The notes: generated by a model from the sequence alone, not told the origin. DNA of 64,000 nt from Streptomyces sp. SJL17-4 (GCF_036826855.1 NZ_CP104578.1:1488001-1552000); one strand, 5' to 3'; shown: positions 25,190 to 34,120, numbered from the stretch's first letter. A program made the numbers and translations.

Positions 25190-26280
25190 GTGGGGCTCAC
25201 CTTCCGGGCGAGGGCGCGCGCGGCCGGGACCAGACCCAGCAGCGCGAGCGCGGTGCCCGGCGCCCCGGCGCGGGCGGCGAGGGCGGCCTGCAGCGGGATG
25301 GTGGCCCGGATTCCCCCGCCGACGGCCCGCTCGGTCAGCGCCGCGGACGGGTTGAGCGCGGCGTGGAGGAGGAGGGTGGCCGGGGTACGGGCATAGGCCA
25401 GGGCGAGGAGGGAGCCGAGACCACGGGAGGCGAAGGGCCGGCGCGAGGGGAGGGGAGCGCTGGAGGGGAGGGGCCGGCGGGAGGGAAGCCGCCAGGAGGA
25501 CGGGAGGGGCCGGCGGGAGGAGAGGGTGGGGTGGGGGCGGGGGGCGGGGGCCCCGGAGGGGGAGGAAACGGGGGTGGTGTCGGGCCGCGGGCCGGGTGCC
25601 CCGCCCGATGCCGCCCCGGCCACCGCCAGGGTGACGGCGAGTGCGGCGAGCGGGGTGCGGGTGGAGCCGCCCTGGGTCTCGTGGCGGGAGACCGCGGTGA
25701 CCGCGTAGGTGTGTGCCCCGAGCAGGGCGGCGGAGGGGAGGGCGTGGACGGCGCGGCGGTGGGGTCCACCGCCCCGCCCGCACGTCGAGGCCGTCGAGCC
25801 CGTCGAGGCCGTCGAGCCCGTCGATGCTGTCGCGCCCAGGAGGAGGTCGAGGGCGCGGGCCGTGGCCATGGCGCCGGGGCCCGCCTGGGTGTGTTTGAGG
25901 CCGAGGTCGTAGGCCCAGACCGTGGTGGCGAGGGCGGTGGCGACCGCGAGGGACGGGCGGCCCGCGCGGGAGGCCAGCGCCAGACCCGCCGCCGTCAGTG
26001 CCGCCGAGGCCGCGAGGGCGGCGCCGGGGGTGATGCGGCCGGAGGGGAGCGGGCGGTGGGGGCGTTCGGCTGCGTCCACGGCCCGGTCGGCCCAGTCGTT
26101 GAGGGCCATCCCCGCCTCGTACAGGCAGAGCGAGGCGCCGATGGCGCAGAACGTGCCCCGGCCGGGCCGGACCCCGGCCGCCGCCGCGCCCGCGAGGGCG
26201 TCGCCGGGCACCGAGAACAGCGCAGATACGCGGAGGAGTTCCGCCCAGGCCCGTGCCCGGCCGGTACGCGACCGGGTCAT
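25186..26280 (-). CDS. eboC: UbiA-family prenyltransferase (EboC-like)
   Basis: 364 residues, about seven to nine membrane segments. The first Asp-rich motif is NDWADRAVD (N61, D62, D65, D69) followed by ERPHRPLPSG; the second region is YDLGLKHT (D125). UbiA enzymes transfer a prenyl chain to an acceptor at the membrane. Residues about 150-168 (TASTGS repeats) and 230-285 (RRPLPSS-type repeats) are low-complexity loops from DNA repeats. I recall NCBI naming such Streptomyces proteins SCO3242-family prenyltransferases. ATGA overlaps on both sides. Confidence 0.87.
   Translation of the reverse strand: MTRSRTGRARAWAELLRVSALFSVPGDALAGAAAAGVRPGRGTFCAIGASLCLYEAGMALNDWADRAVDAAERPHRPLPSGRITPGAALAASAALTAAGLALASRAGRPSLAVATALATTVWAYDLGLKHTQAGPGAMATARALDLLLGATASTGSTASTGSTASTCGRGGGPHRRAVHALPSAALLGAHTYAVTAVSRHETQGGSTRTPLAALAVTLAVAGAASGGAPGPRPDTTPVSSPSGAPAPRPHPTLSSRRPLPSSWRLPSRRPLPSSAPLPSRRPFASRGLGSLLALAYARTPATLLLHAALNPSAALTERAVGGGIRATIPLQAALAARAGAPGTALALLGLVPAARALARKVSPT
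25440..25530. repeat. GA-rich degenerate repeat inside eboC
   Basis: Imperfect GGGAGGGGCCGGCGGGAGG-type units encode the Arg-Arg-Pro-Leu-Pro-Ser-Ser loop of the prenyltransferase. Confidence 0.7.
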
Positions 26281-27500
26281 CGGGCCGTCCCCGCGTCCCT
26301 CGTACCCGCGTGCCGCGTCCCCGCGTCCCCCGTGTCCCCCGTATCCGTGGCCTCCGCACCCGTGTCGCCCGTACCCGAGTCCCCTGTATCCGGACGGTCC
26401 GCCAGGGTGCGGCCGAAGGCCAGCAGGCGGTCGTACTGGTCCGCCAGTGAGGCCGGTGGGGTGCCTTCCGGGTCCTTGAAGTAGAAGGCGAGGTCTTCCA
26501 GGGGGCCCGTGAGTCCCTTCTCGTGGGCGCGGGCTGTGAGGCGCGCCAGGTCGAGGACGAGGGGGGCCGCGAGGGCCGAGTCGCAGCCCTGCCAGAGGGT
26601 CTGGAGGATCATGCGGGTACCGAGGAAGCCGTCGAAGGCGATGTGGTCCCAGGCGGTCTTCCACTCCCCCATCGCGGGGACGTCGTCGATGTGGACCTGG
26701 CCTTCGACGCCGGGGCCGAGGGTGTCGGTGAGGACGCGTTCCTTCCCGGCGTTCTTGGCGGCCGCGGCCGCCGGGTCGGCGAGGGCGGCTCCGTCGCCGC
26801 CGCCGAGGAGGTTGCTGCCGGACCACGCGCGGACGGTCAGGGCCCGTTGGCGGAACATCGGGGCCAGCACGGCGCGGAGCAGGGTCTGGCCGGTCTTGCC
26901 GTCGCGGCCCGCGTACGGCAGCCGGCTCGTGGCGAGCGGGGCGGCGAGGGCGGGGTGGCGCAGGCCGGTGGACGGGGTGAAGTTGACGTACGGGCATCCG
27001 GCGCGCAGTGCGGCGGCCGCGTACAGGGTGCTGGGTGGGAGCCCGGCGCCCCCCGACGCCGGCTCCGTGGATGCCACATTGACGACTACGACGTGGTCCA
27101 GGCCAATGCGTCGGCGGAAGTCCGTCAGGTCATGGGTGAAGGCGGTGATGAGTTGTTCGTCGGTGCGGGTGTCGCCGGGGGCGGGGCCGCCGGGGCGGAT
27201 CTCGCGGTCGGCGGCCTCCAGCTCGTGGGTGACCGTCCGGGTGAGGCCGTACGGGAGGACTCCGGCGGTGGTGAGTTGTTCGGCGCGCTTGGGGAGCGGG
27301 CAGTCGGTGGTGTCGTGTCCGCCGAAGACGAGGGAGGCGAGTGGCGGCAGGCCCGCGTCGGCGAGTTCGGGGGTTTCGGTGGCCATGCCGGTGGGTGGGT
27401 GGAGTCCGGCGACGAGAGCGGCGCAGCCGACCATGGTGGTGGTGGCGACGGAGCCTCTCGCGCCTATGAGCCAGATTCCGGTGCGGGGTGCGTGGGTCAT
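26277..27500 (-). CDS. Inositol-phosphate-synthase-like sugar-phosphate cyclase
   Basis: 407 residues. Rossmann start GARGSVATTTMVG (13-25), then VNVASTEP, YVNFTPSTG, GRDGKTGQT (198-206), SNLLGGGDG (229-237) and HIAFDGFLGTRMILQ, all typical of myo-inositol-1/3-phosphate synthases, which cyclise glucose 6-phosphate using NAD. The last about 35 residues are a TGD/AGT-type repeat tail. ATG 27500 has GGGAGG 8 nt upstream; it is the first gene of the ebo-like operon. It may make inositol phosphate or a related cyclitol. Confidence 0.85.
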   Translation of the reverse strand: MTHAPRTGIWLIGARGSVATTTMVGCAALVAGLHPPTGMATETPELADAGLPPLASLVFGGHDTTDCPLPKRAEQLTTAGVLPYGLTRTVTHELEAADREIRPGGPAPGDTRTDEQLITAFTHDLTDFRRRIGLDHVVVVNVASTEPASGGAGLPPSTLYAAAALRAGCPYVNFTPSTGLRHPALAAPLATSRLPYAGRDGKTGQTLLRAVLAPMFRQRALTVRAWSGSNLLGGGDGAALADPAAAAAKNAGKERVLTDTLGPGVEGQVHIDDVPAMGEWKTAWDHIAFDGFLGTRMILQTLWQGCDSALAAPLVLDLARLTARAHEKGLTGPLEDLAFYFKDPEGTPPASLADQYDRLLAFGRTLADRPDTGDSGTGDTGAEATDTGDTGDAGTRHAGTRDAGTAR

Positions 27501-27535
27501 GGCGTCGGCCTCCCTGCTCGTCCAGCGGAAAGAGG

Positions 27536-27596
27536 GTGAGGGGTGGTGAGGGGTGGGGGGTGAGGGGTGGTGAGGGGTGGTGACGGTGGGCGGGGG
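27536..27596. repeat. G-rich GGGGTGGTGA-type repeats upstream of the ebo-like operon
   Basis: Five to six imperfect GGGGTGGTGA / GGGGTGAGGGGT units lie 36-96 bp upstream of the MIPS-like start, in its promoter or leader. On the transcribed minus strand this is a C- and A-rich stretch. No clear -10 hexamer is visible through it. Confidence 0.7.
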
Positions 27597-27628
27597 GTAC
27601 GGCGCCGCCCCGCCCACCGTCGTCCGGG

Positions 27629-27655
27629 GGCTCCCGCGGGCTGTGCGCGGGAGCC
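27629..27655. terminator. Terminator after the secreted dehydrogenase gene
   Basis: Perfect 10-bp arms GGCTCCCGCG (27629-27638) and CGCGGGAGCC (27646-27655). It lies about 85 bp past the stop at 27741 on the minus strand and separates that gene from the ebo-like operon. Confidence 0.8.
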
Positions 27656-27661
27656 GGTCGG

Positions 27662-27760
27662 CGGGAGCTCGGTCAGGGGCGGAGCTCCGTCAGGAGGGAG
27701 GCTCCCTCAGAACGGGAGCTCCGTCAGGACCAGAGGTCCGTCAGGACGGGAGCTCCTTGA
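27662..27760. repeat. Degenerate 16-18 bp repeats over a gene 3' end
   Basis: Five to six imperfect copies around GGGAGCTCCGTCAGGAC. The array includes the stop codon (27741-27743) and last codons (KELPS) of the secreted protein gene. Because TCA recurs in each unit, in-frame stops are duplicated. Confidence 0.75.
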
Positions 27761-30700
27761 GGCGGATGTCGCGGAAGGCGGCCTGGTCTGTGGCTCCGTG
27801 GTTCTGGATGCCGATGTGGCCGCTGGTGAGGCTGCGGGCGGGGTCGGTGTTGGTGAAGTCGTTGATCCTGATGCCGTTGAGGAAGACCTGGAGGCGTTCG
27901 CCCTGGACGCGGATCTCGTACGTGTTCCATTGGCCGGGCGGACGGAGCGCCTGGTCGCGGGCCTTGAGGTTGGCGGACTTGAAGCCGTAGACGGCGCCGG
28001 TGGTGCGGTCGGGGGCGTCGGTGGCGTCGATCTGGATCTCGTAGCCGTTGTTCACGGCGGACCAGGGGTCGTCGCTGGCCGGGAAGCCGACGAAGATGCC
28101 GGAGTTGGAGTCGCCGGTGAGCTTCCAGTCGAGGGTGAGGGAGTAGGACCGGAGTTCCTTGGCCTGGTACCAGAGCATGCCCATGCCGCCGGTGGAGTGG
28201 AGTGCGTGGTCGGCGATGTCGAAGCCGCCGGGTCCGGCCTGCTTCCAGCCTTCGCGGGTCTCGCCGTTGAAGAGGGCGCGGTAGCCGGTCTGGGGCCGGC
28301 AGTCGGCCTTGACCTGGCCGGTGGCGTAGCGGAGGCCGCCCAGGAGGTGCCGGCGGAAGGCGGGTTCGGCGTACGACTCCTTGGTGTGGCCGCCTCCGGT
28401 GTAGAAGGAGCGGCCGCCGCCGTAGGTCTGGCACCAGGCGATGGGGTGATCGCCCTTCATGGTGCCGCCCTGGTAGGTGGTTTCGTCGAGGGTGGCGAGG
28501 ACGCGGGCCTGGTCGCGGGGGTTGGTGCGGTAGTTGTACCACTCGTCGGTGCGCTGCCAGGGGCCGTCGATGTGGGCGGTGGCGGGGTGGGTGTGGTCTT
28601 CGGCGCGGACGGTGGCGGGCTGGATCTGGGGGTGGGACTGGAAGTAGGCGCCGACGAGTCCGCCGTAGAAACTCCAGTCGTATTCGGTGTCGGCCGCGGC
28701 GTGGACGCCCATGTAGCCGCCGCCGGTGGAGACGTAGTTCTCGAAGGCCTTCTGCTGGTCGGTGTTGAGGACGTCTCCGGTGGTGGAGAGGAAGACGACG
28801 GCGTCGTAGCGGGCGAGGTTGCTGGTGGTGAACTGGCGTGGTTCCTCGGTGGAGTCGATGACGATGTCGCTGTCGGCGCCGAGTTCCTTGAGGGCGGTGA
28901 TGCCGGTGCCGATGGAGTCGTGGCGGAAGCCGGCGGTCTTGGAGAAGACGAGGACCCGCTTGGCGTCGCGGTTCACGGGGGTGCTGGAGAACGTGAAGTC
29001 GTCGAGGTCGTAGAGGGCGCCGGTGCCGCCCTTGAAGACGAGGAAGAGTTCGGTGGTCTTCCGGGGCAGGTTGCGGAGGGGTACGTCGATGTCCTGGAAG
29101 GTTTCCCAGCTTCCGGTGACGGGGACGGGGGCGGAGCCGTGGAGGGGGCCGGTGGGTGAGCCGGTGCGGACTTCGAGGAAGCCGCCGTTGCCGCCGGAGG
29201 AGATGCGGGCGGTGAGCTTGGTGGTTCCGGTCACGTTGTAAGGCGTGAAGGAGATCCAGTCGCCGTTGTTGATGTCGCCGACGGTGCGTCCGCCGTGGGC
29301 CTGGGTCTTGTCGAAGAGGTTGACGCCGTTCTGGGCGTCGAAGTGCTCGGCCTGACGGTGGCGGGGCTGGAGTTTGGCCTGGTCGTGGGTGGTGAGGGCG
29401 GCCTGGCCGCCGCCTCCTCCGTCGGTGTACTCGGCGTCGAAGACGGCGAAGATGTTGGCGTCGTCGTCGTGGCCGCCGTCGGCGGAGGTCTTGATGGTGC
29501 CGGTGCAGCCGTTGGCGGTGGTGACGGGGTGGCCGTGGCTGTCGTGGCCGAGGACGTAGGTGACCTTGACCTTGGTGCAGTCGATGGTGCCGTCTTCGGG
29601 GTCGGTGACCGTCACCTTGAAGGGGACCTCGTCGCCGAAGGAGAAGAGGGCGCCTTCGGCGGGGAGTTCGAGGGTGACCTTGGGGGCGGTGTTGCCGACG
29701 ACGATGTGGACGGAGGCGGAGCCGGTACGGCCGCTGGCGTCCTTCGCCGTCACGGTCGCCGTGTAGGTGCCGTTCTTGCGGTACGTGTGGGTGGGGTTGG
29801 CGGCCGTGGACGTGCCGCCGTCGCCGAAGTCCCAGGTGTAGGTGAGGGCGTCGCCGTCGCCGTCGGTGGTGCCGACGGAGGAGAAGGAAGCCTTCAGCGG
29901 GGCGATGCCGGAGGTCTTGTTCACGCTCGCCTCGGCGACCGGGGAGCGTCCGCCGGTGGCGTTCTCGATGCGGTAGAGGCCGGAGTTGTGGTCGCCGCCG
30001 AACCAGGCGGTGCCGTAGTCGAGGACGTAGAGGGCTCCGTCGGGGCCGAAGGCCATGTCCATGATCTGGGTGCCGGTCCAGGGGACGTTGTTGATGGAGG
30101 CGACGGTGCCGTTGGCGTCCTGGTCGACGCGTTTGATCCAGCGGCGGCCGAACTCGCCGGCGAAGAAGTCGCCGTCGTACGTCTCGGGGAACTTCACCGG
30201 GGATGTGTTGGCGGGGTCGTAGCGGTAGACGGGGCCGCCCATGGGTGACTCGGAGCCGGTGCCGAACTCGGGTACGGAGCCGCCGTTGTAGGGGATCCAG
30301 GCGGCTTCGGCGGGCGGCAGGTCGACGAGTCCGGTGTTGTACGGGGAGTCGTTCTCGAGGGCGGCGCAGTCGTAGGTGGCGCCGGAGGTCTTGGTGGCGA
30401 AGTCGTAGTCGACGTAGGGGTCGTTGTTGCCGGTGCAGAACGGCCAGCCGAAGTTGCCGGGCTTGGTGACGCGGGCGAACTCGACCTGTCCGGCGGGGCC
30501 GCGCTGGGGGTCGGCGGCACCGGCGTCGGGGCCGTAGTCGCCGACGTAGAGGATGCCGGTGGCCTTGTCGACGCTGAAGCGGAAGGGGTTGCGGAAGCCC
30601 ATGGCGTAGATCTCGGGCCGGGTCCTGTCGGTGCCGGGGGTGAAGAGGTTGCCTTCGGGGACGGTGTAGGTGCCGTCCTCGGCGACCTTGATGCGGAGGA

Positions 30701-31478
30701 TCTTGCCGCGGAGGTCGTTGGTGTTGCCGGAGGTGCGGCGGGCGTCGAACGCGGGGTTGCGGCCGGGGCGTTCGTCGATGGGGGTGTAGCCGTCGGAGGC
30801 GAAGGGGTTGGAGTCGTCGCCGGTGGAGAGGTAGAGGTTCCCCTGGGCGTCGAAGTCGATGTCGCCGCCGACGTGGCAGCAGATCCCGCGGGTCGCGGGG
30901 ATGTCGATGACCTTCTTCTCGCTGGCGTTGTCGAGGGTGCCGTCGGCTCTCAGGGTGAAGCGGGAGAGGCGGTTGACGCCGTCGTACTTCGCGAAGTCGG
31001 CGGCGGTGCCGTTCTCGGGGGCGTCGCCGGCGGGGGTGTCGAGGGGTGGGGCGTAGTACAGGTAAATGGCCTTGTTCTGGGCGAAGTTCGGGTCTAGGCC
31101 GATGCCCTGGAGGCCTTCCTCGTCGTGGGAGTAGACGGGGACGGTGCCGATGACGGTGGTGTTGCCGGCGGCGTCGGTGCGGCGGAGTTCGCCGTTGCGG
31201 GAGGTGTGGAGGACGCTGCGGTCCGGGAGTACGGCGAGGGACATGGGTTCGCCGACTTCCTCGCCGCCCTTGGCGAGGGTGATCTGCTGGAATTCTTCGG
31301 CGGCCGAGGCGTCCGAGGCGGCGGGGGCGGCCGCGGCATCGGATGCGGCTGAGGCGGTGGATGCGGCGGCGGTGCGGGCTTCGGGTTCGGCGGCGAGGCC
31401 CTGGGGGGCGCCGAGGGCGAGCAGTCCGATGGTGAGTAGGGCGAGCGACTTCCTGGGGCGGAGTCGTTTTCTGTGCAC
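27741..31478 (-). CDS. Secreted PQQ-type sugar dehydrogenase / ThuA / DUF1080 protein
   Basis: 1245 residues. Signal peptide: basic HRKRLRPRK, hydrophobic LALLTIGLLALG, cut near GLAAEP (about 30). Then a soluble-glucose-dehydrogenase-like beta-propeller (about 65-480; GLQGIGLDPNF, GDDSNPF, MGFRNPFRFS, GDYGPDAG, GFAGEF-like segments), a PKD domain (about 505-595; YTWDFGDG), a carbohydrate-binding CBM6-like module (about 705-835), a ThuA domain (about 840-1055; VLVFSKTAGFRHDSI, GGGYMGVHAAADTEYDW) and DUF1080/laminin-G-like (about 1065-1245; LFNGETREGWKQ). GTG 31478 has GGAGGA upstream. Likely oxidises or binds extracellular sugars. Confidence 0.88.
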   Translation of the reverse strand: MHRKRLRPRKSLALLTIGLLALGAPQGLAAEPEARTAAASTASAASDAAAAPAASDASAAEEFQQITLAKGGEEVGEPMSLAVLPDRSVLHTSRNGELRRTDAAGNTTVIGTVPVYSHDEEGLQGIGLDPNFAQNKAIYLYYAPPLDTPAGDAPENGTAADFAKYDGVNRLSRFTLRADGTLDNASEKKVIDIPATRGICCHVGGDIDFDAQGNLYLSTGDDSNPFASDGYTPIDERPGRNPAFDARRTSGNTNDLRGKILRIKVAEDGTYTVPEGNLFTPGTDRTRPEIYAMGFRNPFRFSVDKATGILYVGDYGPDAGAADPQRGPAGQVEFARVTKPGNFGWPFCTGNNDPYVDYDFATKTSGATYDCAALENDSPYNTGLVDLPPAEAAWIPYNGGSVPEFGTGSESPMGGPVYRYDPANTSPVKFPETYDGDFFAGEFGRRWIKRVDQDANGTVASINNVPWTGTQIMDMAFGPDGALYVLDYGTAWFGGDHNSGLYRIENATGGRSPVAEASVNKTSGIAPLKASFSSVGTTDGDGDALTYTWDFGDGGTSTAANPTHTYRKNGTYTATVTAKDASGRTGSASVHIVVGNTAPKVTLELPAEGALFSFGDEVPFKVTVTDPEDGTIDCTKVKVTYVLGHDSHGHPVTTANGCTGTIKTSADGGHDDDANIFAVFDAEYTDGGGGGQAALTTHDQAKLQPRHRQAEHFDAQNGVNLFDKTQAHGGRTVGDINNGDWISFTPYNVTGTTKLTARISSGGNGGFLEVRTGSPTGPLHGSAPVPVTGSWETFQDIDVPLRNLPRKTTELFLVFKGGTGALYDLDDFTFSSTPVNRDAKRVLVFSKTAGFRHDSIGTGITALKELGADSDIVIDSTEEPRQFTTSNLARYDAVVFLSTTGDVLNTDQQKAFENYVSTGGGYMGVHAAADTEYDWSFYGGLVGAYFQSHPQIQPATVRAEDHTHPATAHIDGPWQRTDEWYNYRTNPRDQARVLATLDETTYQGGTMKGDHPIAWCQTYGGGRSFYTGGGHTKESYAEPAFRRHLLGGLRYATGQVKADCRPQTGYRALFNGETREGWKQAGPGGFDIADHALHSTGGMGMLWYQAKELRSYSLTLDWKLTGDSNSGIFVGFPASDDPWSAVNNGYEIQIDATDAPDRTTGAVYGFKSANLKARDQALRPPGQWNTYEIRVQGERLQVFLNGIRINDFTNTDPARSLTSGHIGIQNHGATDQAAFRDIRLKELPS

Positions 31479-31632
31479 GGGTGTCCTCCGGAGTCGGGCC
31501 GGGTGTGCGGGTTGTCCGGGGACCGGCGTGCGCCGTCACGCTGGTCACATCACGCTGTTACGTCATGTACACATCAGGGACCGTAGCCGGGTTCGTCCAC
31601 CACGGAAAGCCCTTGTGCATCCGTTCGGTCGA

Positions 31633-31656
31633 ACTTTTCCCCGCGAGAGGACAAAG
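31633..31656. promoter_or_regulatory. Candidate ROK operator, copy 1
   Basis: CTTTTCCC (31634-31641) and GGACAAAG (31649-31656) form an imperfect dyad with a 7-nt spacer. Including the flanking A, 19 of 24 bases match the dyad upstream of the ROK gene at 39294-39317. It is 155 bp upstream of the secreted dehydrogenase start. Confidence 0.55.
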
Positions 31657-31666
31657 GCTCTCGCGG
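31641..31666. terminator. Hairpin after the isomerase gene
   Basis: CCGCGAGAG (31641-31649) pairs perfectly with CTCTCGCGG (31658-31666). It lies about 60 bp past the isomerase stop and could terminate the ABC/oxidoreductase operon, though it overlaps the candidate operator. Confidence 0.5.
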
Positions 31667-31723
31667 ACAGCGCGGACCGGCCCGGCGGCACCTCGCCGCC
31701 AGGCGCGGACCTGCGCTTTCACC

Positions 31724-32728
31724 TCAGTCGGCGCTCCCGAAGGCGGCGTCGAAGGAGGTCGCCGGGGGGTCGAAGTCGTACCGCTTGAGGAAGGACAGCG
31801 CCTCGGGGGCGCCGGTCAGCCGGTCCATGCCGGCGTCCTCCCACTCCACGGAGACGGGCCCGGCGTAGCCGATGGACCGGAGCATCCGGAAGACGTCCTC
31901 CCAGGGCACGTCGCCGTGCCCGGCGGAGACGAAGTCCCAGCCGCGCCGGGGGTCTCCCCAGGGCAGATGCGAGCCGAGTCGGCCGCTCCGGCCGTCGAGC
32001 CGCTTGCGGGCCTCCTTGCAGTCCACGTGGTAGATCCGGTCGCGGAAGTCCCACAGGAAGCCGACGGGGTCGAGGTCCTGCCACACGAAGTGGCTGGGGT
32101 CGAAGTTGAGCCCGAAGGCGGGGCGCCGGTCGACGGCGTCCAGGGCCCGCTGGGTGGTCCAGTAGTCGTAGGCGATCTCGCTGGGGTGGACCTCGTGGGC
32201 GAAGCGGACGCCCTCGGCGTCGAAGACGTCGAGGATCGGGTTCCACCGCTCCGCGAAGTCCTCGAAGCCTCGCTCGACCATCCGCTCGGGGACCGGCGGG
32301 AACATCGCCACCAGGTGCCAGATGGAGGAGCCGGTGAAGCCGATGACGGTGTCGACGCCGAGCGCGGCCGCGGCCCGCGCGGTGTCCGCGAGCTCGCGGG
32401 CGGCCCGCTGCCGCACCCCTTCGGCGTCGCCGTCGCCCCAGATCCGGGCGGGCACGATCGCCTGGTGGCGCTCGTCGATCGGATGGTCGCAGACGGCCTG
32501 CCCCACCAGGTGGTTGGAGATCGCCCAGCACTTCAGTCCGTACGCGTCGAGCAGTTCGCGCCTGCCCTTGACGTACGCCGGGTCGGCGAGGGCCTTGTCG
32601 ACCTCGAAGTGATCTCCCCAGCAGGCGAGTTCGAGGCCGTCGTAGCCGAAGTCACGAGCGAGCCGGCAGACCTCCTCCAGGGGCAGGTCGGCCCACTGGC
32701 CGGTGAAGAGCGTGAAGGGTCGTGGCAC
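31724..32728 (-). CDS. Sugar-phosphate isomerase/epimerase
   Basis: 334 residues, cytoplasmic, xylose-isomerase-like TIM barrel: [27 protein letters not shown] (E ligand), [12 protein letters not shown] (D, H), YHVDCKEA and VSVEWEDAG (E). Resembles IolE/IolH-like isomerases that act on inositol- or sugar-derived ketones. GTG 32728 has AGGAGG upstream. It is 13 bp downstream of the Gfo/Idh/MocA gene, so the two probably act in sequence on the imported sugar. Confidence 0.88.
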   Translation of the reverse strand: MPRPFTLFTGQWADLPLEEVCRLARDFGYDGLELACWGDHFEVDKALADPAYVKGRRELLDAYGLKCWAISNHLVGQAVCDHPIDERHQAIVPARIWGDGDAEGVRQRAARELADTARAAAALGVDTVIGFTGSSIWHLVAMFPPVPERMVERGFEDFAERWNPILDVFDAEGVRFAHEVHPSEIAYDYWTTQRALDAVDRRPAFGLNFDPSHFVWQDLDPVGFLWDFRDRIYHVDCKEARKRLDGRSGRLGSHLPWGDPRRGWDFVSAGHGDVPWEDVFRMLRSIGYAGPVSVEWEDAGMDRLTGAPEALSFLKRYDFDPPATSFDAAFGSAD

Positions 32729-32741
32729 GGTCGGGCGCCTC

Positions 32742-34052
32742 CTAGCTCGGTACGGATGTGTCGGCGGACGTGTCGGCGTGCCTGTCGGCGGACGTGTCGG
32801 CGGGCGTGTCGGCGGACGTGTCGGCGGTTCCTGCGGCAGAAGTGTGGGCCGGGATGCCGACCGGGGTGTAGACCGCGTTGCTCCGGGCGCTCTCCTCCAC
32901 CGCGGCCAGGACCCGCTGGACCTGGAGGCCGTCGGCGAAGGAAGGCGCCGGGGCGATGCCGCTCGCGACGGCGTGGACCAGATCGCGGGCCTGGTGGACG
33001 AAGGTGTGCTCGTAGCCGAGCGCGTGACCGGGTGGCCACCAGCCCTCCAGGTACGGGTGGTCGGGTTCGGTCACGAGGATGCGGCGGAAGCCCGCCGAGA
33101 CCGCCGGTTCGGTGTGGTCGTGGAAGGACAGTTCGTTGAGCCGCTCCAGGTCGAAGGCGAGCGAGCCGCGCTCCCCGTTGAGCTCGATCCGCAGGGCGTT
33201 CTTACGGCCCGCGGCCATCCGGGTGGCCTCGAAGGAGGCGAGCGCGCCGGAGGCGAGCCGCCCGGTGAACAGGGCCGCGTCGTCGACGGTGACCTGCCCG
33301 TACGCCTCCGATCCCGCTCCCCCGGCGAGACCGCCCGCGGCCGTGCCCGCGAGCAGCGGACGCTTCCGTACGAAGGTCTCGGTGAGAGCCGATACGCCGA
33401 CGAGCGGCTCCCCCGCCAGGTACTGGGCGAGGTCGACGGCGTGCGCTCCCAGGTCTCCGAGGGCGCCGGAGCCGGCGTGTTCGCGTTCCAGGCGCCAGGT
33501 GAGCGGGAAGGCGGGGTCGACCAGCCAGTCCTGGAGGTAGGTGACGCGGAGGTGACGCAGGGCGCCGAGCCGGCCGTCGGCGACGAGCCGGCGGGCGTAC
33601 GAAAGGGCGGGCACCCGGCGGTAGTTGAAGCCGACCATGGCGATCTGGCCCCGGGCGGCGGCCGCTTCGGCGGCCGCGGCCATGGTCTCGGCCTCGGCGA
33701 CCGAGTTGGCGAGGGGCTTCTCGCACAGCACGTGTTTGCCGGCCTCCAGGGCGGCGACGGCGATCTCCGCATGGCTGTCGCCGGGGGTGCAGACGTCGAC
33801 CAGCTGGACGTCGTCGCGGGCGATCAGGGCGCGCCAGTCGGTTTCGGCGGCGGCCCAGCCGTGCCGTCGGGCGGCGGCCCGGACGGCGGTGGCGTCGCGG
33901 CCGGCGACGGCGGCCAGGACGGGTCGCAGCGGCAGGTCGAAGACGCGGCCCGCGGTGCGCCAGCCCTGTGAGTGGGCGGCTCCCATGAACGCGTAGCCGA
34001 CCATGCCGATGCCGAGCGTCGGCGGTGCGGCCCCGCTCTCCGTCTGTTCCAT
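32742..34052 (-). CDS. Gfo/Idh/MocA-family oxidoreductase
   Basis: 436 residues. Rossmann [16 protein letters not shown] (about 16-31), [18 protein letters not shown] (the family's EKP lysine), GFNYRR and [13 protein letters not shown] with the conserved D/H. These NAD(P) enzymes oxidise sugars or inositols. The last about 30 residues are DTSADT-type repeats from a 12-bp array (32757-32828). ATG 34052. Linked by position to the ABC transporter genes upstream and the isomerase downstream. Confidence 0.9.
   Translation of the reverse strand: MEQTESGAAPPTLGIGMVGYAFMGAAHSQGWRTAGRVFDLPLRPVLAAVAGRDATAVRAAARRHGWAAAETDWRALIARDDVQLVDVCTPGDSHAEIAVAALEAGKHVLCEKPLANSVAEAETMAAAAEAAAARGQIAMVGFNYRRVPALSYARRLVADGRLGALRHLRVTYLQDWLVDPAFPLTWRLEREHAGSGALGDLGAHAVDLAQYLAGEPLVGVSALTETFVRKRPLLAGTAAGGLAGGAGSEAYGQVTVDDAALFTGRLASGALASFEATRMAAGRKNALRIELNGERGSLAFDLERLNELSFHDHTEPAVSAGFRRILVTEPDHPYLEGWWPPGHALGYEHTFVHQARDLVHAVASGIAPAPSFADGLQVQRVLAAVEESARSNAVYTPVGIPAHTSAAGTADTSADTPADTSADRHADTSADTSVPS
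32757..32828. repeat. 12-bp tandem repeat encoding a DTSA tail
   Basis: About six units of GTGTCGGCGGAC, some altered, encode the (DTSA/DTPA) C-terminal tail of the oxidoreductase. The unit is a multiple of three and so frame-neutral. Confidence 0.85.
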
Positions 34053-34120
34053 ACGGTTCCTCCGTTTCGTGGTGCGGCGATGTACTGCTCCCCGGGGGCG
34101 GTCGGGCCGCCGGGGTCCGG

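Larger units (their letters stand above)
31479..31723. promoter_or_regulatory. Promoter region of the secreted dehydrogenase gene
   Basis: 245 bp between the isomerase stop (31724) and the secreted-protein start (31478). It holds the ROK-type dyad (31633-31656) and an overlapping hairpin (31641-31666). A ribosome site GGAGGA lies just before the GTG. No other gene seen. Confidence 0.6.

Noticed and set aside
26523..29159. Long plus-strand open frames of 338 and 530 residues
   Set aside because: Antisense to the MIPS-like and dehydrogenase genes. Composition is Gly/Val/Glu-rich, typical of antisense frames in high-GC DNA.
27724..31548. 1274-residue open frame overlapping the secreted dehydrogenase gene on the same strand
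   Set aside because: It is another frame of the same gene. Its product is almost all Arg, Pro and His with no domain, and it is explained by the high GC content that removes stop codons.
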